This document shows, in pieces, positions 1 through 5,556 of a stretch of 9,257 nucleotides of DNA (position 1 is its first letter; each line of letters opens with the position of its first letter). The position numbers and the translations under genes are program-made. Where the stretch lies: positions 1 to 9,257 of the forward strand of contig JBLMYQ010000036.1 of NCBI GenBank assembly GCA_050258375.1, written 5' to 3'. A model generated the notes under the pieces. It had not been told where the DNA came from and did no database searches. It saw only the letters and a list, made by a program, of their open reading frames with translations. The stretch comes from JBLMYQ01 sp050258375 (GTDB lineage: Bacteria; Bacillota; Clostridia; Acetivibrionales; UBA4821).

Positions 1-524
1 TCGACTAATCCATCTTCGCCGGGATTTCTGAATTTTTGCATATTAAAGCCAAACAATCTATCCATACCGAATTCATAAATTTCCCATACAACGCCAATGG
101 TTATTGCAAAGCATAATGCAAAAAGCACTATAAAGAACGGACTAAGCTGAACATTTGTATCATAATGCTCATTTAATAAGTAGACAATCATAAAACCTAT
201 TATTCCCAATATTAGCCCTGAAGTGGTATGAAGCATTATATCCCACCACCAGAACTTATAATAAAAGGCCTTTAGCTCGCCGAGGTACTGCGCAGCAAAG
301 ATAAACAACGTAATTACTATCTGAAAGGATGAAGGCAAATATACTCTAAATTGTTTTTCTAAAATAGTAGGATAAAAGGTTAATATAAACGTCAATACTA
401 TTAAAAATATTCCTTCATAATCTTTTCTTGCTATACTTGATGCAAATGCAAGGATTAGTAATATCCTTACAAGCCAGCTTATAATTTCATTCAATTTTTT
501 ATTATGCCGTTTCTTATTCCTCAA
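1..524 (-). CDS. Polytopic membrane protein, DUF2238/YjdF-like (3' end cut by window edge)
   Basis: An open frame runs from a TTG at 524-522 to the window edge, giving 174 residues with no stop. The TTG is preceded by AAGGAAG (539-533) at 8 nt spacing, and I found no in-frame ATG just upstream. After a basic N-terminus (RNKKRHNKK) there are about five hydrophobic segments, near residues 17-30, 36-53, 66-82, 100-117 and 129-147. Conserved-looking polar residues sit in the membrane region: WWWD-x3-H (92-99) followed by TSG (101-103), and WEIYEFGMD (147-155). This arrangement, D-x3-H at the start of one helix and WE-x2-E at the end of another, recalls the DUF2238/YjdF family of unknown function; that assignment is from memory. 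The frame is still coding at the edge (GEDGLV), where a last helix would be expected. It is transcribed divergently from the gene at 888. Confidence 0.72.
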   Translation of the reverse strand, partial: MRNKKRHNKKLNEIISWLVRILLILAFASSIARKDYEGIFLIVLTFILTFYPTILEKQFRVYLPSSFQIVITLFIFAAQYLGELKAFYYKFWWWDIMLHTTSGLILGIIGFMIVYLLNEHYDTNVQLSPFFIVLFALCFAITIGVVWEIYEFGMDRLFGFNMQKFRNPGEDGLV

Positions 525-626
525 AAAAATTACTTCCTTTTTATAAGATTTTATATTTAAACTCTTGATTTAAAAAGCTTGTATTTCCTGAAATTGCTGT
601 TAACTATAATATTTTTATTTATTTTA

Positions 627-655
627 AATATACTAAAATTTTTAATAATAAACAA
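627..655 (-). promoter_or_regulatory. Possible sigma-A promoter for the leftward membrane protein gene
   Basis: Read on the minus strand there is TTGTTT (655-650), a 17-nt spacer and TATATT (632-627), about 100 nt before the TTG start at 524. The region is so AT-rich that chance matches are likely, so this is a weak call. Confidence 0.28.
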
Positions 656-706
656 TAAATTATATTTCTGTTTTATTATAAATACAATTTAACCTTTAAT
701 ACGGCA

Positions 707-735
707 TTGTCAATTTGTTCTATAAAATATATAAT
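707..735 (+). promoter_or_regulatory. Sigma-A promoter for the small membrane protein gene
   Basis: TTGTCA (707-712) and a perfect TATAAT (730-735) are separated by 17 nt. The predicted transcript starts near 742, leaving a leader of about 145 nt before the ATG at 888. Confidence 0.7.
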
Positions 736-762
736 TAGTCAACAAAAGCACAAACAAAATTT

Positions 763-879
763 TGAGTGTTACAAGACTAATGTCTTGCAAGGTTGTTTGG
801 AATGATTGGTTCTTTTATCTAGCAGAGAGCTTTTTTATTGGCACTCATTTTTACTTTGTGTTACTCCAAATAAAAGGAG
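763..879 (+). other. Structured 5' leader with a potential SD-masking hairpin
   Basis: The leader between the promoter and the ATG at 888 contains three complementary pairings. A long-range helix joins 763-771 with 839-847 (TGAGTG/CACTCA plus two G-U pairs and one A-U pair). Stacked inside it is a perfect hairpin, CAAGAC-TAAT-GTCTTG (772-787). Further down, CTCC (864-867) can pair with GGAG (876-879) of the ribosome binding site across an 8-nt loop. No known riboswitch class was recognised. The pairings are visible in the sequence; a regulatory role is inference. Confidence 0.3.
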
Positions 880-880
880 G
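875..880 (+). promoter_or_regulatory. Ribosome binding site that fixes the start at 888
   Basis: A perfect AGGAGG lies 7 nt before the ATG at 888. The frame stays open upstream to a TTG at 762, but no SD precedes that codon, so the ATG is the better start. Confidence 0.85.
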
Positions 881-887
881 GACGTCT

Positions 888-1094
888 ATGCATTTATTAA
901 AAAACAAAAGACTTTGGTTGATTTTAATTATTACTCTAGTTGGAATATTTGTAGGAAATATTGCCGGAAACCTTATATTCGATGTATTTCATGCACTGTT
1001 ATTGGCCAGATTTTTAGTCGAAACCTTTGTTTGCCTTGCCTTTATTGCTATAGTATGCACAATTTTTCTCTATTATTTTAAAGAAAAAATTTAA
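888..1094 (+). CDS. Small two-helix membrane protein, unknown function
   Basis: This is a 68-residue protein starting at the ATG after AGGAGG. A short basic head (HLLKNKR) is followed by a hydrophobic helix at about residues 10-31 and a second at about 43-63, ending in KEKI. The basic N-terminus and the charged C-terminus suggest both ends face the cytoplasm. The first helix contains small-residue spacing (G19, G23, G27), which may favour helix packing. The general build resembles small clostridial two-helix families such as DUF4321, but the loop is shorter than I would expect there, so no family is assigned. It has its own sigma-A promoter and a strong terminator, so it is a single-gene transcript with an unusually long leader for such a small gene. 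Confidence 0.7.
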   Translation: MHLLKNKRLWLILIITLVGIFVGNIAGNLIFDVFHALLLARFLVETFVCLAFIAIVCTIFLYYFKEKI

Positions 1095-1109
1095 GCCCAT
1101 TACTGCTTT

Positions 1110-1143
1110 ATAGAACCTTAAGCTTTTAAGGTTCTATTTTTTT
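1110..1143 (+). terminator. Rho-independent terminator of the small membrane protein gene
   Basis: A perfect stem of 11 bp (TAGAACCTTAA/TTAAGGTTCTA, 1111-1121 with 1126-1136), extendable by one A-T pair, closes a GCTT loop. It is followed directly by seven T residues. It lies 15 nt after the stop codon. Confidence 0.88.
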
Positions 1144-1164
1144 ATTATTTTAAAGATTAAATAA

Positions 1165-1193
1165 TTTATTTTTTCTTTTAGATATTGTATAAT
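1165..1193 (+). promoter_or_regulatory. Probable sigma-A promoter for the cysteine-rich protein gene
   Basis: A perfect TATAAT (1188-1193) has only a poor -35 match (TTTATT, 1165-1170) at 17 nt. The preceding gene ends at a strong terminator, so a promoter is needed here. The leader would be about 80 nt. Confidence 0.45.
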
Positions 1194-1278
1194 AATATTT
1201 ATATTTATACTTTTTTATATTTAGCAATGTTTGCTGATTGTTTATTGCAACCTCAAAAATTTTTTAGGGGGTAAGGAC

Positions 1279-1572
1279 GTGGAAAAGATTGATAAATCAG
1301 AGTTTTTTGTTGCAAAATGCGTGGAGGCAGACCAAGTAATTATTAATCCCAAATATATCAGAGAGCAGGGCATAACCGCAAAAGAGCTGGGAATGTTTTA
1401 CTGCAGCTGTGTAGATTGCGTGATGATAGAATGCTTCTGCGGCAAGCCCCAAGACGTCTTGGATAATTTAGAAGCTGCACCTCTTCCAGGCTTCTATAGA
1501 GAAAATATTAAAAATATGTGCCACGCTATTTTAAACAACAAAAAAAAGACCTCTAAGAATCCCGCCGATTAA
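1279..1572 (+). CDS. Small cysteine-rich protein, putative metal-binding, unknown function
   Basis: This is a 97-residue protein starting at GTG 1279, 7 nt after AGGGGG (1266-1271). The frame is open back to 1231, but that part covers the SD and is unlikely to be translated. It has seven cysteines, five of them in one cluster: C42-x-C44-x2-C47-x4-C52-x-C54, with C14 and C81 outside. C81 is followed by H82. There is no signal peptide or membrane helix, so the protein should be cytosolic, where clustered cysteines usually bind zinc or an iron-sulfur centre; that role is inference. The N-terminal half has an acidic/basic mix and PKYIREQGITAKELG, while the C-terminus is lysine-rich. I do not recognise the family. 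The gene stands alone between its own promoter and terminator. Confidence 0.7.
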   Translation: MEKIDKSEFFVAKCVEADQVIINPKYIREQGITAKELGMFYCSCVDCVMIECFCGKPQDVLDNLEAAPLPGFYRENIKNMCHAILNNKKKTSKNPAD

Positions 1573-1590
1573 TTCGGAGGGATTCTTTAT
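1555..1590 (+). terminator. Terminator overlapping the end of the cysteine-rich protein gene
   Basis: A 14-bp stem with one mismatch pairs 1555-1568 (AAGAATCCCGCCGA) with 1574-1587 (TCGGAGGGATTCTT). The 5-nt loop holds the stop codon. The T-rich tail (TTTATATT) is weak, so efficiency is uncertain. The last coding residues (KNPAD) are constrained by the stem. Confidence 0.65.
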
Positions 1591-1607
1591 ATTAATCTTC
1601 TAAAGAA

Positions 1608-1870
1608 TTTGTCCTGTACAATGGGTGCGAATTAATATTTTTAAAATTTAGAAAATGCGCCCAATTACATCAGGAAAAACGCATGAATACAAATAATTCC
1701 AAATCCAGACCCTCCTAGCCTCCCTGATAGGGAGCGAATAGTAATGTCTATGAAGATTTTTCTATGAAAAACTACTTTTCATCCCCTTTTTAGGGGAGAA
1801 AGAGGGGTCTAAGTAGAATTTTATCTTTTATTTTTCCAGTATTTTGCTTCGTGCGTTTGCCCTGTACAAT
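1608..1870. repeat. Composite repeat, MITE-like, with nested inverted repeats
   Basis: This gene-free stretch holds layered repeats. TTTGTCCTGTACAAT (1608-1622) recurs as TTTGCCCTGTACAAT (1856-1870) in direct orientation. A degenerate inverted pair lies at 1663-1687 and 1848-1871, both carrying TTC(A/G)TGCGTTT and CCTG on the strand where they align. Inside it a second inverted pair, AGACCCTCCT (1707-1716) and AGAGGGGTCT (1801-1810), encloses two small hairpins, CTCCCT-GAT-AGGGAG (1720-1734) and TCCCCT-TTTT-AGGGGA (1782-1797). The octamer TCTATGAA is repeated at 1747 and 1761. TGGGTGCG (1622-1629) can also pair with TGCGCCCA (1656-1663). No open frame or transposase is present. A decayed miniature element is the simplest reading; true ends and target duplications could not be fixed. 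Confidence 0.45.
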
Positions 1871-1883
1871 TACATTTCTACTA

Positions 1884-1912
1884 TTGCTCTCAAAATTAAT
1901 ATGTGCTAAAAT
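1884..1912 (+). promoter_or_regulatory. Probable sigma-A promoter for the 175-residue protein gene
   Basis: TTGCTC (1884-1889), a 17-nt spacer and TAAAAT (1907-1912) lie just outside the composite repeat. The leader to the ATG at 2017 would be about 98 nt. Confidence 0.5.
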
Positions 1913-2003
1913 ATTTTTAATTATTGTCAAAAATATACAATCAAATGATTCTTTCAGCAAATGAAGAAAGGAGGCTTTTGGAAAATTCTCTTAATATATT
2001 GAG

Positions 2004-2009
2004 AGGAGG
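2004..2009 (+). promoter_or_regulatory. Ribosome binding site that fixes the start at 2017
   Basis: AGGAGG sits 7 nt before the ATG at 2017. The same frame is open upstream to TTG 1924, with an ATG at 1945, but neither has an SD. In the longer frame this purine-rich SD would be read as RGGKK. A second AAAGGAGG (1967-1974) is too close (3 nt) to the in-frame TTG at 1978. Confidence 0.75.
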
Positions 2010-2016
2010 AAAGAAA

Positions 2017-2544
2017 ATGCTGGAGTCGTTAATAAAAGCACCTGAAACTGAATATGAGCATTTCAAATACATTGCGTTTTGCTCAGCAATGATTGAAAAG
2101 TTTTCGGATATCCCTGAGCGTGCTAATTCGGTTGCGGTTTTTCAGGAAACCCGGGATCACTTAACTGACGTGGTATGCCACAATTTTGGCATACTCCACC
2201 CCAAAGATTACTCCATCGAAAATCCGATTCCTTTACCGGCAGGCAAACATATCTACTGGCATGAATGGTATGCAATTCAGACAGAAAAATTGCGCGAATT
2301 TGAAAAAGCGCTGCAAGCAAAACTAGAAGCCATCAAACTCGCTGCCGAAACAGGCAAGCCCCTTACCTTCAAGTTTGCTAATAATGAGCCCGACCAAGAT
2401 GCCATTTACGAAGAATTTAACACTCTTTGCGAGTTTGCTAAGCTGCACGGATACTCTCTTGGCAAACTACAGATTCGCGGCAACACCGCTTTCACTTCGG
2501 TAACTGTCATTGAGCCTATTTTTGCCGAAAGCCCAAATGTATAA
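2017..2544 (+). CDS. Hypothetical soluble protein, 175 residues, unknown family
   Basis: The start is the ATG after AGGAGG; the frame could extend to TTG 1924 (206 residues), but without ribosome-site support. There is no signal peptide or membrane helix. Residues 1-60 look helical, 61-85 are proline-rich with an aromatic/histidine patch (HIYWHEWY, 78-85), 86-112 form a charged helix (QTEKLREFEKALQAKLEAIK), and the last 60 residues look mixed alpha/beta, ending in FTSVTVIEPIF. I do not recognise a domain. A hand count of 2041-2520 gives 212 G+C in 480 (44%), against about 37% in sampled lines of the ABC-F gene. That difference, together with the repeat element just upstream, hints at a separate origin, but this is inference. 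It has its own promoter and terminator. Confidence 0.68.
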   Translation: MLESLIKAPETEYEHFKYIAFCSAMIEKFSDIPERANSVAVFQETRDHLTDVVCHNFGILHPKDYSIENPIPLPAGKHIYWHEWYAIQTEKLREFEKALQAKLEAIKLAAETGKPLTFKFANNEPDQDAIYEEFNTLCEFAKLHGYSLGKLQIRGNTAFTSVTVIEPIFAESPNV

Positions 2545-2556
2545 TTTTCCTTTTTT

Positions 2557-2592
2557 ACACTCTCCAATTACATGGAGAGTGTTTTCTTTTTG
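2557..2592 (+). terminator. Rho-independent terminator after the 175-residue protein gene
   Basis: A perfect 10-bp stem, ACACTCTCCA (2557-2566) with TGGAGAGTGT (2573-2582), closes a 6-nt loop. It is followed by TTTCTTTTTG. Confidence 0.87.
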
Positions 2593-2616
2593 TTTATCAA
2601 CTGTAAAATAAAAGAC

Positions 2617-2644
2617 TGTACACATTTTTATTCTGTGATATAAT
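2617..2644 (+). promoter_or_regulatory. Extended -10 promoter for the ABC-F gene
   Basis: TGATATAAT (2636-2644) is an extended -10 (TGN plus TATAAT). The -35 is TGTACA (2617-2622) at 16 nt. The leader is only about 40 nt, with no attenuator hairpin of the kind seen before many antibiotic-resistance ABC-F genes. Confidence 0.68.
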
Positions 2645-2689
2645 ACACAAGTTGTTGTTAAAAATAAATTTATAAAGGATGGTATCTCT

Positions 2690-4309
2690 TTGATTAGCAC
2701 AAATGGAATCTCTCTCAGATATGGCGGACGCTTATTATTTGAAGATGTAAATATTAAATTCACTTCAGGAAACTGTTATGGCTTAATTGGTGCAAATGGC
2801 TCAGGCAAATCAACCTTTCTGAAAATCCTCTCTGGAGAAGTTGAAGCCAACAACGGCGAAATATTCATTACACCGGGAGAAAGGCTGGCAGTCTTGAAGC
2901 AAAACCACTTTGAATTTGATGAATTTGAAGTATTAAAAACAGTTATTATGGGTCACCGCAGGCTTTATGAAATAATGGTAGAAAAAGATGCTCTGTATTC
3001 CAAAACAGATTTTTCTGAAAAGGATGGCATAAGAATTTCTGAATTAGAAGGAGAATTTTGTGAGCTTAATGGCTGGGAAGCCGAAACCCAGGCAGCAATG
3101 CTTTTAAACGGATTAGGAATAACCGAAGAGCTTCATGAAAAAGCCATGAAGGAGTTAGACGGGAACCAAAAGGTAAGGGTCCTTCTGGCTCAAGCATTAT
3201 TTGGCAACCCTGACATTCTATTATTGGACGAACCTACAAACCATCTGGACCTTGCATCTATTACATGGCTTGAAAGCTTTCTTTATAACTTTGAAAACAC
3301 CGTGATTGTTGTATCCCATGACAGGCACTTTTTAAACAAGGTATGCACACATATAGCAGATATTGATTATGGTAAAATCCAGCTTTATACAGGTAATTAT
3401 GATTTCTGGTATGAATCTAGTCAGCTTGCCCTTCAACAATCAAGAGATTTAAACAAGAAAACCGAAGCAAAAATCGCCGAACTACAAGCATTCATTCAAA
3501 GGTTTAGCGCTAACGCCTCTAAATCCAAGCAAGCTACCTCTCGTAAAAAGCTTTTGGATAAGCTTACTCTGGAAGACATAAAGCCCTCATCACGCAAGTA
3601 TCCCTTCATTGAATTCAAGCCGGAGAGAGAAGCAGGAAATGACTTGTTAATGATAAATAATATATGTAAAGATATTGATGGAGAAAAAGTATTAGATGAC
3701 ATTAGCTTTATAGTAAATAAGGGTGATAAGATTGCTTTTGTTGGACTAAATGGTCTCGCAAAAACCACGTTGTTTCAGATTCTTATGGAAGAAATTACCC
3801 CAGACAGAGGAGACTATAAGTGGGGGGTAACTACATCCCAGGCATATTTTCCAAAGGATAATACAGAATATTTTGATAATGTAGATTTGAATTTGGTTGA
3901 TTGGATGCGTCAATTTTCCAAGGAGCAAACAGAAACATATATAAGAGGCTTCTTAGGCAGAATGCTTTTTTCAGGAGAAGAATCGCTTAAAGAAGCAAAG
4001 GTTCTTTCTGGAGGCGAAAAGGTTCGCTGTATGCTTTCAAGAATGATGCTCAGCAGTGCCAATGTTCTAATCCTGGATGAACCAACAAATCACCTTGATT
4101 TGGAATCCATTACAGCCTTGAATAATGGATTAATCAATTATAAAGGAACAATATTATTTACATCACATGACCATCAATTTGTCCAAACAATTGCTAACAG
4201 AGTAATTGAGATTACTCCAAAAGGATTGATTGACAGGCAGATGACTTATGACGAATACTTGGAAAGTGAAGAAATAATATCTCTTCGGGAAGAAATGTAT
4301 AAAATTTAA
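2690..4309 (+). CDS. ykpA: ABC-F family ATPase, YkpA/YbiT type
   Basis: This 539-residue protein has two ATP-binding cassettes and no membrane helices, so it belongs to the soluble ABC-F class that acts on ribosomes. It starts at TTG 2690, after AAAGGA (2674-2679). Cassette 1 has Walker A GANGSGKST (34-42), a divergent signature LDGNQ (156-160), Walker B ILLLDEPTNHLD (176-187) and the H-switch SHD (209-211). A charged linker with FSANASKSKQATSRKK (272-287) follows. Cassette 2 has the altered Walker A GLNGLAKTT (352-360), a perfect signature LSGGE (439-443), Walker B LILDEPTNHLD (460-470) and SHD (492-494). As I recall Bacillus subtilis YkpA, the same weak signature 1 and weak Walker A 2 occur there, and long stretches match (GVTTSQAYFPKDN, LFTSHDHQFVQTIANR). 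The likely role is translation factor or ribosome homeostasis rather than drug resistance. It has its own promoter; the hairpin at 4333-4390 ends the transcript. Confidence 0.95.
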   Translation: MISTNGISLRYGGRLLFEDVNIKFTSGNCYGLIGANGSGKSTFLKILSGEVEANNGEIFITPGERLAVLKQNHFEFDEFEVLKTVIMGHRRLYEIMVEKDALYSKTDFSEKDGIRISELEGEFCELNGWEAETQAAMLLNGLGITEELHEKAMKELDGNQKVRVLLAQALFGNPDILLLDEPTNHLDLASITWLESFLYNFENTVIVVSHDRHFLNKVCTHIADIDYGKIQLYTGNYDFWYESSQLALQQSRDLNKKTEAKIAELQAFIQRFSANASKSKQATSRKKLLDKLTLEDIKPSSRKYPFIEFKPEREAGNDLLMINNICKDIDGEKVLDDISFIVNKGDKIAFVGLNGLAKTTLFQILMEEITPDRGDYKWGVTTSQAYFPKDNTEYFDNVDLNLVDWMRQFSKEQTETYIRGFLGRMLFSGEESLKEAKVLSGGEKVRCMLSRMMLSSANVLILDEPTNHLDLESITALNNGLINYKGTILFTSHDHQFVQTIANRVIEITPKGLIDRQMTYDEYLESEEIISLREEMYKI

Positions 4310-4332
4310 TTAAAATATATTTTGAAATACAT

Positions 4333-4390
4333 AAAAAAATCAACCCCTGGATATACTTGTAAATATTTATATTCAGGAGTTGATTTTTTT
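4333..4390 (+). terminator. Long hairpin: ABC-F terminator that also covers the next gene's SD
   Basis: A 23-bp inverted repeat with two mismatches pairs 4333-4355 with 4368-4390 around a 12-nt loop. The right arm ends in seven T residues, so it works as an intrinsic terminator 24 nt after the ABC-F stop. The same arm contains AGGAG (4375-4379) and ends within the TTG start codon (4389-4391) of the following gene, so in a read-through mRNA the SD would be base-paired. Dual use is visible in the layout; regulation is inference. Confidence 0.75.
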
Positions 4391-4949
4391 GGATTACAAG
4401 CTTGTAGATGAATTCAGGCTTAACTGGTTTATTACTATAATTTTAAACATTGTTGCAGGCATAGTTTTTATAATAGGCTTTTACATTTTTTTATACTTTT
4501 ACTCCAAATATTCAACTGATATATTTTACGAAAGGCTTCTGGCTAATTCTAATCTATGGATATCATATATCTGGGTATTTTCACAGGTAATTTTGCATGA
4601 ATACAGTCACGGGATTGGATATAGACTGAGCGGCGGTCAGGTTTCATATGGAATAAAGTGGCTCTGCCCATACTGCATGGAAAAATCGGGTTTGTATTAT
4701 TCTTCAAAAAATTTTATTTTTACTCTTGTCCTGCCTTTGATAACTGGCACGATAGCAGCTCTTGCTGTATTATTGTTTTTTCCGCAATTTCTCTACTATA
4801 TAGTTATATGTATGCTGACAAATATTTCGGGAGCCGCCGGAGATATTATGATGGTTGGTTTTATACTTTTAAAAGCAAAGAAGGATACATATATACGAGA
4901 TGAGAAATATGGCTTTGGTGTATATACAAAAATTTTAGTAAATAATTAA
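4389..4949 (+). CDS. DUF3267 family membrane protein, putative zinc metalloprotease
   Basis: This is a 186-residue membrane protein. I start it at TTG 4389, 9 nt after AGGAG (4375-4379); the in-frame TTG at 4380 directly abuts the SD. Hydrophobic segments lie near residues 12-38, 56-70, 108-132 and 134-162. A zincin motif HEYSH (70-74) sits at the end of the second segment, the CPYC pair follows (93-96), and N145-x2-G-A-A-G-D152 lies in the last segment, where D152 is a candidate third metal ligand. This order (HExxH in a helix, a G-rich loop, then N...GAAGD) fits DUF3267, a putative zincin peptidase family of unknown substrate. Activity is predicted, not shown. It may be expressed by read-through of the ABC-F terminator or from an unseen promoter. 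It converges on the pilus operon. Confidence 0.8.
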   Translation: MDYKLVDEFRLNWFITIILNIVAGIVFIIGFYIFLYFYSKYSTDIFYERLLANSNLWISYIWVFSQVILHEYSHGIGYRLSGGQVSYGIKWLCPYCMEKSGLYYSSKNFIFTLVLPLITGTIAALAVLLFFPQFLYYIVICMLTNISGAAGDIMMVGFILLKAKKDTYIRDEKYGFGVYTKILVNN

Positions 4950-4952
4950 AAT

Positions 4953-4985
4953 AAAAAAAGGAATTATTCATTATTTCCCTTTTTT
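4953..4985. terminator. Probable bidirectional terminator between convergent transcripts
   Basis: An A-rich arm with GGAA (4953-4963) faces TTCCC plus a T-run (4975-4985) across a 10-nt loop, with a bulge in the stem. Each strand shows a hairpin followed by T residues. It overlaps the stop codon of the last pilus gene (4964-4966) and lies 3 nt after the stop of the plus-strand gene. The stem is mostly A-T, so strength is uncertain. Confidence 0.5.
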
Positions 4986-5515
4986 AACGAAAAAAACGTA
5001 TTAAGCTTGATATTAACCGTTAAGTCCTCCACATCCATGACATTTGCTGTGAATTCTGTTATTTTTGTTTTTATTGGTGATTCCTTAAAATAATCAATCA
5101 AATCAAGTATGTCTTGCTTTTTTCCCGCTACGCTTATTTCAATAGGCTGTTTACCATAATTCTTCTGGGATGTGTCTTTAGTCTTGGCTTCAATATTGGA
5201 AATCTTTAAATTGTGTGCCTTTATGTAATAGTATATTTCCATATTAAATTGACTTAGCCGACCTGCATTTGGAATCTGCCGGTCGATTTTCAAAAGCTCA
5301 CTTTCCATATCAGCAAGCTTTTTTTCTGATTTTACAATATTCTTTTTTACGTTTTGTAATTCAGTAATTTTACTATTCTTAGCTTTAAACTCTTTTTCCA
5401 AATCCTGCAAAACGCCAATTTGTCCGCAGAAAACATAGGTATAATATGCATACCCAATTCCACAAATCGTAATAATAATAAATATATATTTTTCAATTTT
5501 TCCTTTGTCTAGCAT
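4964..5515 (-). CDS. Second PilO-like type IV pilus protein
   Basis: This 183-residue bitopic protein has a short basic head, a membrane helix at about residues 9-29, a charged coiled coil at about 36-80 (KEFKAKNSKITELQNVKK) and a C-terminal alpha/beta domain at about 88-176, the build of PilO. It is clearly a paralogue of the gene just upstream: helix onset K-(L/I)-x-K, then ESEL(I/L)K(V/I) before the same proline, then M-x-IY-x2-IK, then a (L/I)-x-YFK stretch align in the same order. PilO dimerises with PilN in the membrane to form the alignment complex linking cytoplasmic PilM to the pilus machine. This copy may be a second dimer partner, or may play the part PilP fills in diderms; both are inference. 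ATG 5515 is the start; AAAGAGG lies very close (1 nt), and the gap to the previous gene is 41 nt, the largest in the operon. It ends the operon. Confidence 0.8.
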   Translation of the reverse strand: MLDKGKIEKYIFIIITICGIGYAYYTYVFCGQIGVLQDLEKEFKAKNSKITELQNVKKNIVKSEKKLADMESELLKIDRQIPNAGRLSQFNMEIYYYIKAHNLKISNIEAKTKDTSQKNYGKQPIEISVAGKKQDILDLIDYFKESPIKTKITEFTANVMDVEDLTVNIKLNTFFSLKKGNNE

Positions 5516-5556
5516 GCCTCTTTCATTTTCCTTCTTTCTCGAAACTCCGGCAAATC

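Noticed and set aside
818..838. AGC-AGAGA-GCT followed by six T residues, as an early terminator (attenuator) in the leader of the small membrane protein.
   Set aside because: The stem is only 3 bp, too short for intrinsic termination.
762..887. N-terminal extension of the small membrane protein from TTG 762 (42 extra residues).
   Set aside because: There is no SD before the TTG, while a perfect AGGAGG with 7 nt spacing precedes ATG 888. The extension also covers the structured leader.
1608..1870. The spaced repeats considered as a CRISPR remnant or a phage attachment site.
   Set aside because: The repeats are inverted as well as direct, unevenly spaced and not of constant length. There is no integrase, tRNA or cas gene nearby.
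1924..2016. N-terminal extension of the 175-residue protein from TTG 1924.
   Set aside because: The TTG lies only 11 nt after the -10 box with no SD, and the extension reads through an ideal SD used by ATG 2017.
2123..2320. Open frames antisense to or overlapping other genes, such as 2123-2320 minus, 3496-3768 minus, 4658-4903 plus, 6662-6883 plus and 7710-8006 plus.
   Set aside because: Each lies within a gene with clear family motifs or good ribosome-site support, has no convincing SD of its own and shows no recognisable protein features.
3745..3771. ABC-F cassette 2 Walker A reads GLNGLAKTT, and the cassette 1 signature reads LDGNQ, as if one ATP site were damaged.
   Set aside because: As I recall, YkpA of Bacillus subtilis shows the same two weakened motifs, while its other motifs are intact. 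This is a family trait and not a novelty or pseudogene sign.
4322..4357. A promoter for the DUF3267 gene using TTGAAA (4322) and TATACT (4352).
   Set aside because: The spacer is 24 nt, far outside the usual 16-18. It is kept only as a weak possibility for a -10-driven start inside the hairpin loop.
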